Shown here: piece by piece, positions 11,644 to 22,272 of the stretch
How positions within the stretch are numbered: position 1 is the stretch's first letter
Layout of the letters: every line of letters begins with the position of its first letter
Assembly: GCA_019448385.1 (NCBI GenBank)
Contig: JAGTXO010000087.1
Location: 1 to 62,236, forward strand
From: Diacronema lutheri
Taxonomy: Eukaryota; Haptophyta; Pavlovophyceae; Pavlovales; Pavlovaceae
Direction: 5' to 3'
DNA: 62,236 bases
Translations under genes and position numbers: made by a program
The notes under the pieces: generated by a model
The model's input: the letters and a program-made list of their open reading frames with translations, nothing else
Database searches by the model: none
What the model was told of the DNA's origin: nothing

Positions 11644-14600
11644 TCGCCCGCGTCGCCGGCCGGCGGCGGCGGTGGCGGCGGTGACGGCGCGGCCACGGCG
11701 GCGGCAGCAGCGGCGGCGGCGGCGGTGGCGGCGGCGGCGGCGCCCAGCGCGGGCGGCGGCGGCGTGGCGGCGGCGGTGGCGGCGGCGGTGACGCCAGCGG
11801 CGGCCTTGGCGACGCGCGTCTGCGGCGGCGCTTCGGCGCGATCGGGGCTGCCCCCGCCACGCACCGCGCTCGTGCCCGCGCAGACGCCGCCCGGCGCACG
11901 ATCGCTGGCCGCGCCGGTCAGCGCGACGCGGAGGCGCTCGCCGACAGCGTACATGTCCGCCACGCTGAACGTGCGCGGCGCGGACGAGCAGCCCGCCGCG
12001 GCGAGCGCGTCGTTGAGCGCGCCCACTATCGCGAGGCCGCACGTCGCGCCACGCTGCGCCGCCTCGTCGAGCAGCCGCGCGCGGCGCACGCGCGAAATGT
12101 CGAGACCCGCCGCGTGCAGCGTGGCAGTTATCGCCGTGGCGAGCACGAGCGCCCGCCTGCAGGGCGACGCGAGCGTGTCGACGAGCACCGCGTCGTAGCG
12201 ACGCTCGCCCGCGCGCGCGACGCGCACAAGGCGCAACGCGGTGAAATGGCCGGAGGCGAGCTGCGCGCCGTCGTCACCGCCCGCGCCGCCGCGCTCGTCC
12301 GACGGGCTCCACACGCCGATGACAGCCTGCGTCGTCGCCTCGCTGCGCAGGCGGTGCAGCAGCGCGGCGCGCTCGGCGCCGTCCTGGAACACCGCGGGTT
12401 GCGCGGCGAGCGGCACGTGGCAGACATGCCCGCCGCCGGCCTGCCCGTGCACGCGTAGCACGACCTCGCAGCACGCGTCGACGGTTGAGGCGAGCATGTC
12501 GCCGCTGGCGATGCGCTCCACCTCTGCCTGCGGGAGGCCGGCGCTCGCGGCGGCGGAGGCCAGCCGGCGCGCAGCCGCGTCGCCCGCCCACGCAAGCAGC
12601 GCCGAGTTGGCGGGTTGGAGGGGAAGCTCAAGGGCGGCTGGTTCGGTGGCGGTAGCCTCGTTGGCAACGGGCACGTTGGCGGTGCGCACGTTGGCGGCGG
12701 GCGCGGCGGCGATGGCTGGTGGGGCGGAGGACACGCCCGCGGCGGCAGGCGCGGACGCGACAGCGGCAGCGGCTAGCGGGGCGGGGAAAACGCCGTCGGT
12801 GGCTGGCGCGGAGGCGAGTGCAGGAGCAACTAGTGGGGCGGGAAAATCGGCGGCAGGCGCGAAGGCGGATGCAGCAGCGGCTAGTGCGGCGGGGAAAACA
12901 CCGTCGGCGGCAGGCGCGAAGGCGGATGCAGGAGCGCCCAGCGGGGCGCAGAAAACACCGTCGGCGGCAGGCGCGAAGGCGACAGCAGCAGTGGCCAGTG
13001 GAGCGGAGGCGCAGGGCCACGCGCGCGCCAGCCGTGCAAGCCCAAGCCGCGCGCGAGCGACGCACGCGCCGATGGCCGAGGCGGCGGCGCAGGCCACGAC
13101 GTGGCCTGGCACCGGTGTGGCCAGCCGCTCGCGGGTGTGCACGTCGAGCCGCGCCCCACGCCAAGAGCGGCGGCGCGCTGAACGGAGGCGCGCGACCCCG
13201 ATCGATCCGCCCGCGCACGCGCGCGCCGGCTCAGTGTGGCCAACGCGCGCCGCTATGCAAGGCGCGCGCGCGATAACGGCGGCTGTCGGCCGTGGCGTGC
13301 GCGTGGCGGCGCCGCGGCGACGGGCGCGGCACACGAGCCGCTCGGGCGCGCCGCCGCCGCGCGGCACGATGTCGAGCAGCACGGTCACGCCGCGCGCGCG
13401 CGCGACCGCCGTGCACGCGAGCCGCACGGGCAGCGGCGGCCCGTCCGGGCGCGCGAGCGCCGCCACCTCGGCGTCGGTGAGGCTGTGCAGCTCGCGGCGC
13501 GCGCGCGCGAACGCGGCGATGTCCGCGCGCAGCTCCGCGTCCGTGCCGAGCGCGGCACGCGCGTGCACGGGGAGCGACGCGCGCAGCGCGTGGAGCACGC
13601 CGCCGCGCGCGCCGCGCGGCGCCGGCGCGCGCTCGCGCTCAGCGCGCGCGGCGCGCGTGAGCTCGCGCACCGCGCGCGCGAGATTGCGCCGCGCGGCCGC
13701 GACGGGAGGGCTAGGTGCGCGCGCGCGCCGGTTGTAGCGCGGCCGCGCCGAGTCGAGGGGCGGCGGACGCGGTGCGTACGCCGCGGCGCGGCCCGCGCGC
13801 CAAAAGGCCGGCGGCGGGCGCAGCTCCGTCGCGTCGACCGCGGCCGCGAGCGCGCCGAGCGCGGCGTCGCTGTCGCCCGCCGCGTCGGCCGCGTCGACGA
13901 GCACGAAGAGCGCGCCGAGCGCGCGCGACGCGGCCGCCTGCGCGGCGGTGGGGCGGGCGCAGGCAGCGACGCATGCGGCCGCCATGCCGCGCGCCGCGGC
14001 GAACGCCGGTGACGTGACGGCCGCGCCGATGGCAACGGCGGCGGCGGCGACGGTCGAGGCGGCAGCGCCGGCGATGGAGGTGGCAGCGGCGGCGGCGCTT
14101 GCCATCGCGCGGCGCGCGAGACGCGAGGCGCCACCGACCGCCGCCGCCGCAGCGCGCGCTGCGCGCGCGCCGGTGGCGCGCATCGTCGCCGCGCCAGGCG
14201 CCGCCGCGCCGACGCCGCCGGCGCCCGCGCCGTCGCCGCTCTCGGCCGTGCAGGGCTCCGATGGCGAACCCGGCGTGCGCTGGCGCGTGATGCGCGCGCC
14301 GAGGCGCGCGCTCCGCGCCGCGCGGCCGGCGACGTCGAGGAAGCGCCGTGCGCGCGCCGCGCGCAGGCCACGCGCGCGCGGCGGCGCACCGACAGGCGCC
14401 GAGCGCCGCGGCGCGCACGCCGGCGCGTCGCTGTCGGGTTGCGCAGCGCGCGCGCGGGAACTCGGCGCGGCGTGTGCGGGCGGCGGGCGCGCGCCCGCGC
14501 GGCGCAGAGGCGCGAGGCGCCGGCCGCAGACGAGGCGTGTGCGCAACCAGGACGGCGAGGGCCGCAGGGCGCCGTCGACGTCGCGCATCGGCGGGCCGCG

Positions 14601-17600
14601 AGCCCGCCGCGCAGCCGTGCGGCGCGCGCGAGGCGCTCGGCGGCGCGCGCGCCGCACGGCGCGCGCGGCGGCGCGCACGCCAGCGACGGCTGCGGCCACG
14701 CCGCGCGCCAACACGGCCGCGGCGTGCGCCATCGCACCGAGCACGGCGCGTGGCGCGCCGAGCAAGCGCAGCAAGCGCGACGCCGTCGCGCGCGCCGGCG
14801 CACCGTGTGCAGGGGCCTCGCCAGCGCCAGCACCGACGCCGCCATCGCCGCAGCCGCAGGTGGCGTCGCCGCCGCCGCAGGCGTCGCGACGGACGCCGCC
14901 GCCGCCGAAACAATCGCCGCACACGTCGCCGCCGACGTTGCCACCCCAGCCGCCGTTGCGTGCGCAGGTGGCTGCGGCGCGTGCGTGCGGGAGGCGTGCC
15001 GTGCGGCGCGCATCACACGGGCTGCGCGACGCGAGCGACGCCGCCGGGGTCCCCGCTGCGCCAGGCGCGCCGTGCGCGCCAGCCTCGCCGGCCTCGCCGG
15101 CGCGCGGTCGCGCGCTCGCCTCGACGTGGCCGCCTCCGCCGCCATCGCCGCCGTCGAACCGGGCGGCGGAGGGCTGCCGCTCGAACCGCTCGTCGGCGTC
15201 GGCCGCCACCGCCGCCTCGCGCTCCGCCGCCGCGGCGGCCGCACGGCGCGCGTGGCGGAGCGCGCGGCCGCCGTCCGCTGCGCGGCGTGGCGGCGCGGGC
15301 GCCGCCTTCGGCGCGCGCGGCCCCTCGGCGCGCTCGCGGAGCACGGCGAGCGGCGTGCCCGTGGCGACGCTCGTGCAGACGCGCCGCAAGGCGGCGCTTA
15401 CGCACGCGTGGACGACGCGCGCCGTCCGCTTGTCGGCGGCGCGCGCGGCGCGGCGCGCGGCCTTGGCGGCGGCCTTTTTGGCGCGCCTCCGCTCCGCCTG
15501 CTCCGACAGCGCGCGCGCCTGGCGCTCGGCTGCGAGCGCGTCCTCGGGCGAAACGGTCGGCCTCGGCGGCCGCGCGCGCGCGCTGCGACGCTGCGCGCTG
15601 CGGCGGTCGGACGGCGGCTGCCGCGGCGGCGAGGACGGCGGGCGCGAGCTCGGCGTGGGCGACCAATCGCCGCTGACGGTTGCGAGCGGCGCAAACGGGT
15701 TGTCGTCCCCGCGCCCCGCGGCGTGCGACAGTGCACGCGGCGTCGGGCGCCGGCCGACCGCTGGCGGGCCCCACTCGGACGGCGGCTCCGAGGGCGAGCG
15801 CGCCGTCGGCGCCGCGCGTTGCGCGGCCGGCGGCGCCTCCCGGTCCAGCGCCGCCTGCTCTCTCGCCGCGGCCTGCTCGTCACCCTCCGGCACGCCACGC
15901 GGCGCGAGCACCGCGGTGGCGCAGCGCGTCGCGTTGAGCAACGCCGCCTCCATCTGCCGCACGCTGGCCTTGGCGCACGCCACACCCTGTCTCGCCCGGC
16001 GCAGCGCCTCGTGCGCGCGGCGCACTTCCGCGTCGGCATCTTCGCGCATGCCAAAGTGCGCCTGTTGCAGCCGCAGGTCCGCAGGGCGCCCCTGCGCGCG
16101 AGGGGCACGGGCGCGGCGGCGCGCAGGTGACGGAGCTGGCGCGCCGTTCTGCGCTGCGCGCACGCCAATCGACGGGCGCGCGCGCGGCGGGGCGCGCGCG
16201 CGCGCGCGCGCGCGCGCTGCCTACCCAGCCGCCGGCCGGCTCGCGCGAGCGCGCCAGCTGCTCCGCCGCCTCGGCGTCGAGCACGCGCTGCTGCGCCTCC
16301 TCCTCGCCCAGTGCAGCGAGGTGCAGCCGGCGGGCTGCCTTGCGGCAGTTGCCCTCCGCCTTGCCCACGGCCTTGCGCGCCGCGTCGACGGGGTCGTCGT
16401 TGGCTCTGGCGCGCCTGCGCTTGCCCTTGTCGGCGGGCGGCGGCTCGGCGCGCTGCAGCGTGCCGAGCGCGTCGTCGGCTCCGCGCGCGGCCGCCCGCGG
16501 GCGGCGGGCCCCAAAAAGCGCACCGGTCGCCGTGCGCGCCGCGCAAGCAACGACCAGCGCTGACATGCCGGCGAAGACCGCACCGCCCAGCGCCACGGTT
16601 GCCACGATGCGCAGCGTCCCGTGCGCAAGCTGCGCTGCCTCCGCCGCTTTGGCGGCCTCGCGCGCGCGCGCATCGGCGGCTCTCATCTCGTGCAGCAGCC
16701 CGGCCGCGCCGCTCGCGCCGTCGCGGCCGCGCGCGAGCTCGCACAGCACCGCCGCCGCGCGCCGCGTGGGCTCGCGCGCGAGCAGCTGCGCGCCGCCGTC
16801 GGGGCGCAGCTTCTCAACGAACTCGACAAACGTCGCGTCGCGCCAGAGGGACATGCGGAAGGCCCTGTGCACCGCCCCCTCCTGCTCGCGCATCCGCCGT
16901 GCCGCCCGCCTGCCGTCGCGCGCGTGCGCGTGCGCGGCCGCGTCGACTCCCGCGACGCCGCGCTGCGCGTCGCGCGCGGCCGACGACGGCGCCGCCGCGC
17001 TGCCCGCCAAGGGCGCCGCAGCGGCGACGCGCGCGTGCGGAGCGACGGGATCGCCGGCGGCCGGCGGCTCGGCGCGCTGCGGCGTGCCGTTTGCTCCGCG
17101 CGCGGCCGTCCCGGGGGAGGTGGCCGCGATGGCGCCGCCAGCCGCGCCGCGCGCCAGCCACGCGCATAGGCTGCCGACGAGCTCGCCGAGACCCCCGACG
17201 GTCGCCGCGGCGGCGAGTGCGCCGGGCTTGCCGGCCGACAGCGGCTCGCGAGCGTCGTCGTCGCAGCCGCCGGCACCCGTCTTGGCGAGTGCGTCGCGCT
17301 CGCCCTCGACGCCCGCCACGACCGCCGCCCCTCCGTCGTCCGCCGCGCCGGCCGCGCGCGCGGCCGGGCGCAGAGGAGGCGTGCCGGTGCAGCCGTCGCC
17401 GCTCGTCTTCGCCGTTTCCTCCACTTTGGTCACTTCGTCGCCACCTGCGCCATCTCCGACGCCGGGGCCCTTGGTCACGCTTGCCGCCATGCGCGCCGTG
17501 CCCGCCGGCCAGCCCGCCGACTGCTCGAGCGCGGCGGCGAGCGGCGCGACGCGCGTCGACTCGGGCGCGCTCTCGTCATCGGGCTCGAGCGCGTTGTGCA

Positions 17601-19899
17601 GGCGCGCGAGCGCGCGCTCGACGGCCGCGGCGCCACTGCCGGGGGCGCGGCTCGCCGCGCGCACCGCGCGCCGCCAGGCCGGCGCGAACATGAGCGCCGG
17701 CTCGAGCGCCGCGAGCGCGCGCGCCTCGCGCGCGTCGCTCGCGCCGAGGCGCGGCGGCACGCGCGCGGCTCCGCGCGGCGCGGTGCCTCGGAAGCGTGGG
17801 CTCAGCGTGTAGGCGAGGTGCTGCGGCACGCCGCGCGCCTCCGCGCGCGCGCGTCCGTCCTCGACCTCGCGCCGCGCCTTCGCGATCGCCGGCGTGGCGC
17901 GCGCGAGCCAGTCGGGGTCGGCGGGCAGGTGGATCACGACGAGAATCGGCGCCCAGTCCAGCCGCGGGTTCTTGTGACGGTCGGGCACGACCCACACGAG
18001 CAGCACCGTGCCCTCCGCGCCGCACGCCGCCTCGTAGATCCTGGGCTGCGAGCGCCAATCGGGCCTGACGCGCAGCGCCCGCGCGTGGTCGATGGCGGCG
18101 GCGCGGTCGCCATTGAAGTGAACCGTCGTCACCTCGCCGATGACGGACCGGCCGGACCGCCAGCAGAACACCGCGTCCGCCGACCCGCCGGCGATGGCCG
18201 CGAGCGATTCGGGCGCGGCGAGCCGCGGCAAGCCCTCGAAGGCGGCAAAGTCCTCGTGCGCATTGTACACGCCGCCCCAGCCGTCGTGCGCGTACGCGCG
18301 CGCGGCCGCTCGTACCGCGCGCGGCTGGTTCTCCACGCCCGACGTCATGTGCCATGTCGTCCCCGCGAAGCCGGGCTCGCCCAGCTCGGCCCGCACGACG
18401 GTACCGTACCCCGCGCCCTGCGTCGGGGCGGCGAGGTGGTGCATGCCCGCGCCGGTCACGCCCTCCGTGCGCTGCCGCGTGACGATCGTGCCCGTCGCGT
18501 GCGCGAAAAGCGTGTCGACCACGGCGGGCGCGCGCCCGCTGTTCGCCCGTGGCCGCGCCCTGCCCGCTTTTAGCTGCTCGGGGTCCTTGGCGTCGTACAC
18601 GCGCGCGTCCGCGTCGCCCTCATCAGGCGCAGTGTAGACGCAGCGGCGTTCGAGCGGCGCCGAGCCACCGCCGTCCGCCGCCGCCGGCGAGGTTGGCGCC
18701 GCGCCCGCCGCCACCGCGCTCGTCGCCGCCGTGCCCGTCGCCACCGCCGCAGCCGCCGCGCCCGCGGGGTCGTCGTCCCCGTCCTCCGCGCCCTCCCCGT
18801 CGTCAGCGGTGGTGGCGTCGCCATCGTCCCCGTCGCCCTCGCCCCCGCCGAGGCTGCTGAATGGTCGGGGCCCCCACGCCGAGGCGGCGCGCCGCTGCGG
18901 CGCACGCGGCGGTGGCGCTCGCGACGGCGGCCTTGGCGCCGCCGCGCCGCGCGGCCTGGCCGCCGTCGACAGCGCGCGGCCTGCAGCGCCCGTGAGCGCG
19001 TCGAGCGCGGCCGTGCGTGCGATGCGGTCGTCGGGCGCGCGCAGCGCCGCCTCGACGGCCTGCAGCAGCCCGTCGGGCGCGGATCCGCCGACACTGGCAT
19101 CGCACGCCTCGGCGAGCCGCGCGGCCTCGGCGAGCCGCGCGGCCTCGCGGGTGAACGGGCCGAAGCGCCTGGCGCGGTCGCCGAGCAGAGCGCCGATGGC
19201 GGCGCGGAGCGTGCGCGCGCGGGTCTCCTCGTACGCGGCCGTCGTGAGGCGCGCGAGGCGCGCGTCCAAAGCCTTCTTGATGTCGACAAGGACACTCGCG
19301 CGGCGGCCGTAGAGCGTCGATGCGCTCGCCACGACCTCGGCCGCGACTGTTGCCGCGGCGAAGCAACACGCGGCCCCACTCTGCGGGGGCGCCTTGAAGG
19401 CATCGATGGGCGGCGCTGTTCTGCCGATGCGCTGCGCAAGCTTCTTGATGAGCACGCCGGCCGCCGTGGCGTACGCCGATTCGCCGTTGCCCAAGGTGCG
19501 CGAATCGGCGAGCAGGGCGAGCGCGGCGCCGGGCGGCGCGCCGCGCTGCGCGGGCGGCGCGAGGAGCAGGTACGCCGCCGTCCAGTGCACGAGGCCGCTG
19601 GACGCGCGGAGGCAGAGCGGTAGCACGACCACGAGCACCTGCCCAAACCGGTCCGCATCCGCGCATGCTTTGCGCAGGTTGCGCAGCGCCACCTTGAGCG
19701 CATGCTGCGAGCACCCCGTGTCGCCCACCCTAACCCTGCTCGTGCCGAAATCCGCGTAACGCAGCAGGGCGATGAGGCAAGTGGATGGGACCACGTGGGG
19801 GTGGGTATCTCCCGGCGACAGAATGGTGCTGAGGGCCAGCGAGAAACTGTCCGAGCCGCCCCGCCCGCCGGGCAAAGCGTCCTTCACGGAGTCCTCCAT
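618..19899 (-). CDS. Giant mobile-element polyprotein: C48 protease(s), YqaJ nuclease, chromodomain, Fanzor
   Basis: The gene starts at the Met at 19899 and reads 1,225 codons to 16225. There a 133-bp intron (16092-16224, GTAGGC...GCGCAG) joins it in phase to a second open stretch of about 4,408 codons (16091-2868). A 128-bp intron (2740-2867, GTGCGC...GCGCAG) then leads into the Fanzor catalytic half. Domains in order: C48-like cysteine protease (first segment, residues 85-200), PD-(D/E)XK-like region (520-680), a hydrophobic helix and coiled coil near its end; then, in second-segment numbering, a C48-like protease (1230-1400), poly-Ala, YqaJ-type nuclease (2767-2935), chromodomain (3992-4047) and Fanzor. 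The total of about 6,000 residues suggests a polyprotein, perhaps self-processed. Further in-frame introns cannot be excluded because introns here often lack stops. One unexplained 1-nt shift near 2590 could make this copy inactive. Confidence 0.5.
1150..1345 (-). repeat. Low-complexity acidic tail (Asp/Gly-rich) after Fanzor
   Basis: GTC/GCC-type trinucleotide repeats on the plus strand encode runs of Asp, Glu and Gly on the minus strand, directly after the last conserved Fanzor residues. The frame then turns Arg-rich to the stop at 618, which is probably not meaningful sequence. The true end of the protein is uncertain. Confidence 0.6.
1323..3735 (-). CDS. fanzor: Fanzor (eukaryotic TnpB homologue), RNA-guided nuclease
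   Basis: The N-terminal half (about 3735-2868) contains helices such as HRLTTQAYRVINKVV and ends YNVAPLRTHN. The intron 2740-2867 leads to VPRNVRLAASAIWVTLSDDE. After a 1-nt shift near 2590 the catalytic half is open from 2687, numbered from that Met. RuvC-I Asp158 lies in VVAADPNMGNITTYS, RuvC-II Glu340 in VFVPEPYTSMHC, RuvC-III Asp400 in HRDYNAARNI. Zinc-ligand candidates are Cys347, Cys361, Cys387 and Cys390. The stretch GKWLRDHKGAQPKG before RuvC-II is also typical of Fanzors. Family role: a nuclease directed by a guide RNA made from the element. All three catalytic acids are kept, but the shift leaves it open whether this copy is functional. An Asp/Gly-rich tail follows. Confidence 0.8.
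2740..2867 (-). other. Intron in the Fanzor coding region
   Basis: The donor AAT|GTGCGC and acceptor GCGCAG|GTGCCG are both phase 0. Splicing gives PLRTHN-VPRNVRL, the expected continuation for a Fanzor. Unspliced, the upstream frame degenerates to Arg/Ala-rich sequence and stops at 2697. Confidence 0.6.
4023..4190 (-). other. Chromodomain with complete aromatic cage
   Basis: Second-segment residues about 3992-4047 read as a canonical chromodomain: TYEVEAVVDERR, then FQFRIRWRGYDES, then TWEPEANV. The three cage positions that bind methyl-lysine in HP1-type domains are Tyr3997, Trp4021 and Tyr4024. The closing Trp4031-Glu-Pro-Glu is also present. Chromodomains on transposon enzymes, as in chromoviral integrases, direct insertion to methylated histone H3 (family knowledge). 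Here it sits about 100-150 residues upstream of the Fanzor start with no stop codon between them. Confidence 0.85.
7359..7865 (-). other. YqaJ / lambda-exonuclease-type nuclease domain
   Basis: Second-segment residues about 2767-2935. The order of motifs is that of YqaJ-like recombinases: RSPRWHDERWEEVTGSKVGD at the start, Glu2825 in ILGEAVALRKL, Asp2863 in FSPDGLAIL, Glu2878-x-Lys2880 in LVEVKTLTK, and Gln2901/Gln2903 in HRDQLQLGMHVLG. All metal-binding residues of the PD-(D/E)XK core are present. The family comprises 5'-3' exonucleases of phages, large DNA viruses and mobile elements that prepare single-stranded ends for recombination. In the same gene as a Fanzor nuclease it could process the ends of a cut (inference). 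Confidence 0.8.
11556..11641. repeat. (GCG)n trinucleotide microsatellite
   Basis: About 28 uninterrupted GCG/GGC units. On the coding (minus) strand in the frame of the giant gene they encode poly-alanine. GGC-rich stretches continue to about 11800. Such a tract is prone to length change. Confidence 0.9.
12020..12475 (-). other. Ulp1/adenain-like (C48) cysteine protease domain 2
   Basis: In second-segment numbering the motifs are His1306 (ASGHFTALRLVRV), Asp1329 (YDAVLVDTLAS), Gln1370 and Cys1375 (AQRGATCGLAIVGALND). The hydrophobic strand before His, the aspartate strand and the Q-x(4)-C-G turn followed by a helix match C48 peptidases. The upstream stretch 12600-13010 holds imperfect repeats of about 20 residues (AFAPAADGVF...) and is probably a disordered linker. 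Together with domain 1 this gives two apparently intact protease modules in one gene. Confidence 0.5.
16092..16224 (-). other. Intron joining the two long open segments; contains a (GC)n tract
   Basis: On the minus strand the upstream segment ends ...GGC TGG, followed by GTAGGC. The acceptor is GCGCAG followed by GGGCGCCC. Both sites are phase 0 and their removal connects the two long frames exactly. The intron contains an alternating GC dinucleotide tract at about 16190-16217. Without this splice the coiled-coil stretches would lie in different frames. Confidence 0.5.
16540..16630 (-). other. Hydrophobic segment followed by coiled coil
   Basis: A run of about 25 hydrophobic residues (RIVATVALGGAVFAGM, then SALVVACAA) lies near the end of the first segment. 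A basic stretch and heptad-like helices (GEEEAQQRVLDAEAAEQLA) follow and continue across the 133-bp intron into a similar helical stretch (DADAEVRRAHEALRRAR). It could be a membrane anchor or a buried helix. The match of coiled coil on both sides supports the splice. Confidence 0.35.
17860..18340 (-). other. PD-(D/E)XK-nuclease-like region, possibly inactive
   Basis: Residues about 520-680 of the first segment contain GGSADAVFCW followed by RSVIGEVTTVHF, the pattern of an Asp strand and a Glu strand seen in YqaJ-like and other PD-(D/E)XK nucleases. A hydrophobic strand, ILVVIHLP, follows. The usual Lys of the E-x-K motif is Thr here (EVT), so catalysis is doubtful. The fold assignment is weak and could be a chance resemblance. 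It is reported because a clearer YqaJ domain lies downstream in the same gene. Confidence 0.25.
19300..19647 (-). other. Ulp1/adenain-like (C48) cysteine protease domain 1
   Basis: This is the N-terminal part of the giant gene. It shows the C48 order of catalytic residues: His105 in SGLVHWTAAYLLL, Asp132 in LLADSRTLG, Gln173 as the oxyanion residue and Cys178/179 in PPQSGAACCFAAA, followed by a helix. The His-to-Asp spacing (27) and Asp-to-Cys spacing (about 47) fit Ulp1-type proteases. Such enzymes cut SUMO/ubiquitin-like conjugates or viral and transposon polyproteins. Here the likely role is processing of the giant product (inference). The assignment rests only on motif order. Confidence 0.5.
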
Positions 19900-21801
19900 C
19901 TGCAGACTGTGGGCACGTCAGTGTCCGGATGGCGGCCCGGATGATACTTGGGAGAATTTACATGATGCCCTGGAGAATGCCCCGCTCTCCCACAACCAGG
20001 ACCCGCCAGCGCGCCGAGCCTACTCGTTTGCCCGCGCCGCCTCTCTTTGCGCGCCCGAGCGCGGCCTCCGAGCGCGGCCAACGTCCTCCGGGGGCGTGCA
20101 TCGTGGCTGCTCGGAGGGGCTGCGACGCGGCGAAAGCTCGCTGCGCGGCCGCAACGTGAGCGCGCGCGCGCGGCCGCGCGCCGGCCTGCGCTGCTCTGCA
20201 CGGCCGCGCGCCGGCCTGCGCAGCCTCGTCGCGCAGCGTGAGCGCGAGCGCGCGCGAGGTGAGCTCGGCGGATGGGTGCGCGGCGGCGTTGGCGGCGGGT
20301 GCGGCGGCAGGCTGGGCGGCGGGTTTGGACGGAGAGTGTCGGGGAAGAACGGGGCGCATCCTGGCTGGGAGTTGGACGGCGCCCACCACGCGCTGGCGGA
20401 TCCTGGTTGCCACCACCACCCCCCCCCCCCCCCGGAGACGAGGACCAGGGGCATGGCCGACTCGCTGCGCCGCACAGCGCGCGGCGCGCGGCATGCTGCG
20501 CGACCTCAAGCACATCCAGCCGCGCTCCGCCCACGCAACGCGCGCAATGCCGCGTTGCACTGCAGGTGTGCACGTGCGGCTCTCACGCGCACTGTGTTGC
20601 ACGAACGGCATCACGCCACCGAGCTGCGTCCGGACCACGCGCCGCGCGCAGGCGACCACACAGGGGCGCGCCGCGCGGCGCGTGCGCGCCCTCGCAACCG
20701 TTGCAGCACGCTCTGCCTTGCACTGCGCCGAGCCGCCGCGCGCTGTGCGCGTGCATGCAGGGCGCACGCGTGCGACGAAGCGCGCGCGCGGCGAGGCGCG
20801 CGGGCGGCTCGCTGCGCGGGCGGCAACGCGCCCAGCTGCGCCCAGGCCAGGCGCGCGCCCGCGAGTGCCACCGGGACGCACTGCCCCCGCCGGGGTCGCC
20901 GCGCGCTCTGTGTGTGCGCTCGCGCGCTGCGAGCGCGGCGGAACGTTCGTGCATGGCGCGAAGAGCGCGGCACCCGAAGACGGCTGCCCCGAGCCCGCGC
21001 CGGGTGGCAGCGAGCGGCGGCACCTCCTCGGCGAGCCCGCCCCGCGCCTTCCCCTCCACGTGGCGTTTTGAGGCAGACGGACACGCGCCCACACTGCGAC
21101 TGGGCACGCTGCTCGAGGCAGACACGCACCCAACGCGCGCGCACCACGCGCCCGCGTCGGCGGGCCGGTGTGAACGAGCGAGAGCTCGGTGTCGCCAACG
21201 GGGGCACGGGCGCGACTTCGGTCCGCCTCTCGACGGACGCAGGCGACGCTGCCGGGAACTTCCCCGACGCCTGCACATCCAGGGCTTCGAGGTACAGAGC
21301 TGGGCAACAGTGCCGCTCGTCACCGATGAGGCGGCCAAGCTCGCTATCCTTGCTGCCCTCGGCTCCACCAAACAGCCGGGCGACCCAACGGTTCGTGATC
21401 GCCTGGCCGCCAGGTGCGAACCGCGCCCGTGCAAGCGCTTCACCCGCATTCTCCGCCCCGCTGCGGACGTCCGCCTGCCGGCCGCGAACACGGCCGGTGC
21501 GCGTTGCCGCCTGGCCCAACACGAAAACCCGCCCGCCCCCGAGGCCGCAGGTCCTACCTGCCCAAGCGCAGCCCAACGGCACGCAGACAGCCCGCCTTGG
21601 CAACCGACTCGTGCGCGAGCGCTCCGCCCTCCACAAGAGCCTGCCCCACGCCACCGCCGACGCGGAGCCAGCGCAGCCGACGCCCCTCCGCGACGCTCGC
21701 GCCGCAAGGCGCAAGGGCCCCGGCGAGACGGCGTCAACCAAGCCCGCCGCTGGCACAGCGCCGGCACCCGGAGCCCACCCCAAGCCCCCGCGCACGCCTC
21801 G

Positions 21802-21832
<31 letters not shown>

Positions 21833-22234
21833 ATCGGCGGACCGATTGCGTTTTGGTGCGCCAGGCTCAATGCGCCATCGCAGTGGCGGGCCCGCAGACG
21901 CAGACGCTGACATGCCCAACGCTGGGCACTGAGGCCGCAGGCCGGCCCTCCTGGACCTGGCGGGCGAGCTGCCCGCGCAGCGGCCACGCGAGCCTCGCAC
22001 TGACCGTGGCGGTCGCTGCCACCGTGATAGCTGCGGGTGCGGCGGCCTTGGCCCCAACCCCATCATCCGTCTTCATCCCCGCCCTGCTCGCGCTCGCGGC
22101 CTACGTCGGCAATCCCTGCACCGGGATCCGCCCCGCGAAGTCCACACAAGACTTATCCGTGCTGCACGCCAGCCGCGCGCGCCGACGCGCGCCGCTCCCA
22201 CACGCTCACCTCCGTTTCCGCGGGCGGCCCAACG

Positions 22235-22272
<38 letters not shown>

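Noticed and set aside
13385-13720. OTU-type protease in the giant gene
   Set aside because: Only a weak C-terminal-like pattern (ELHSLTDAEVAALA ... RVGHTEPA) was seen; no Asp/Cys box precedes it.
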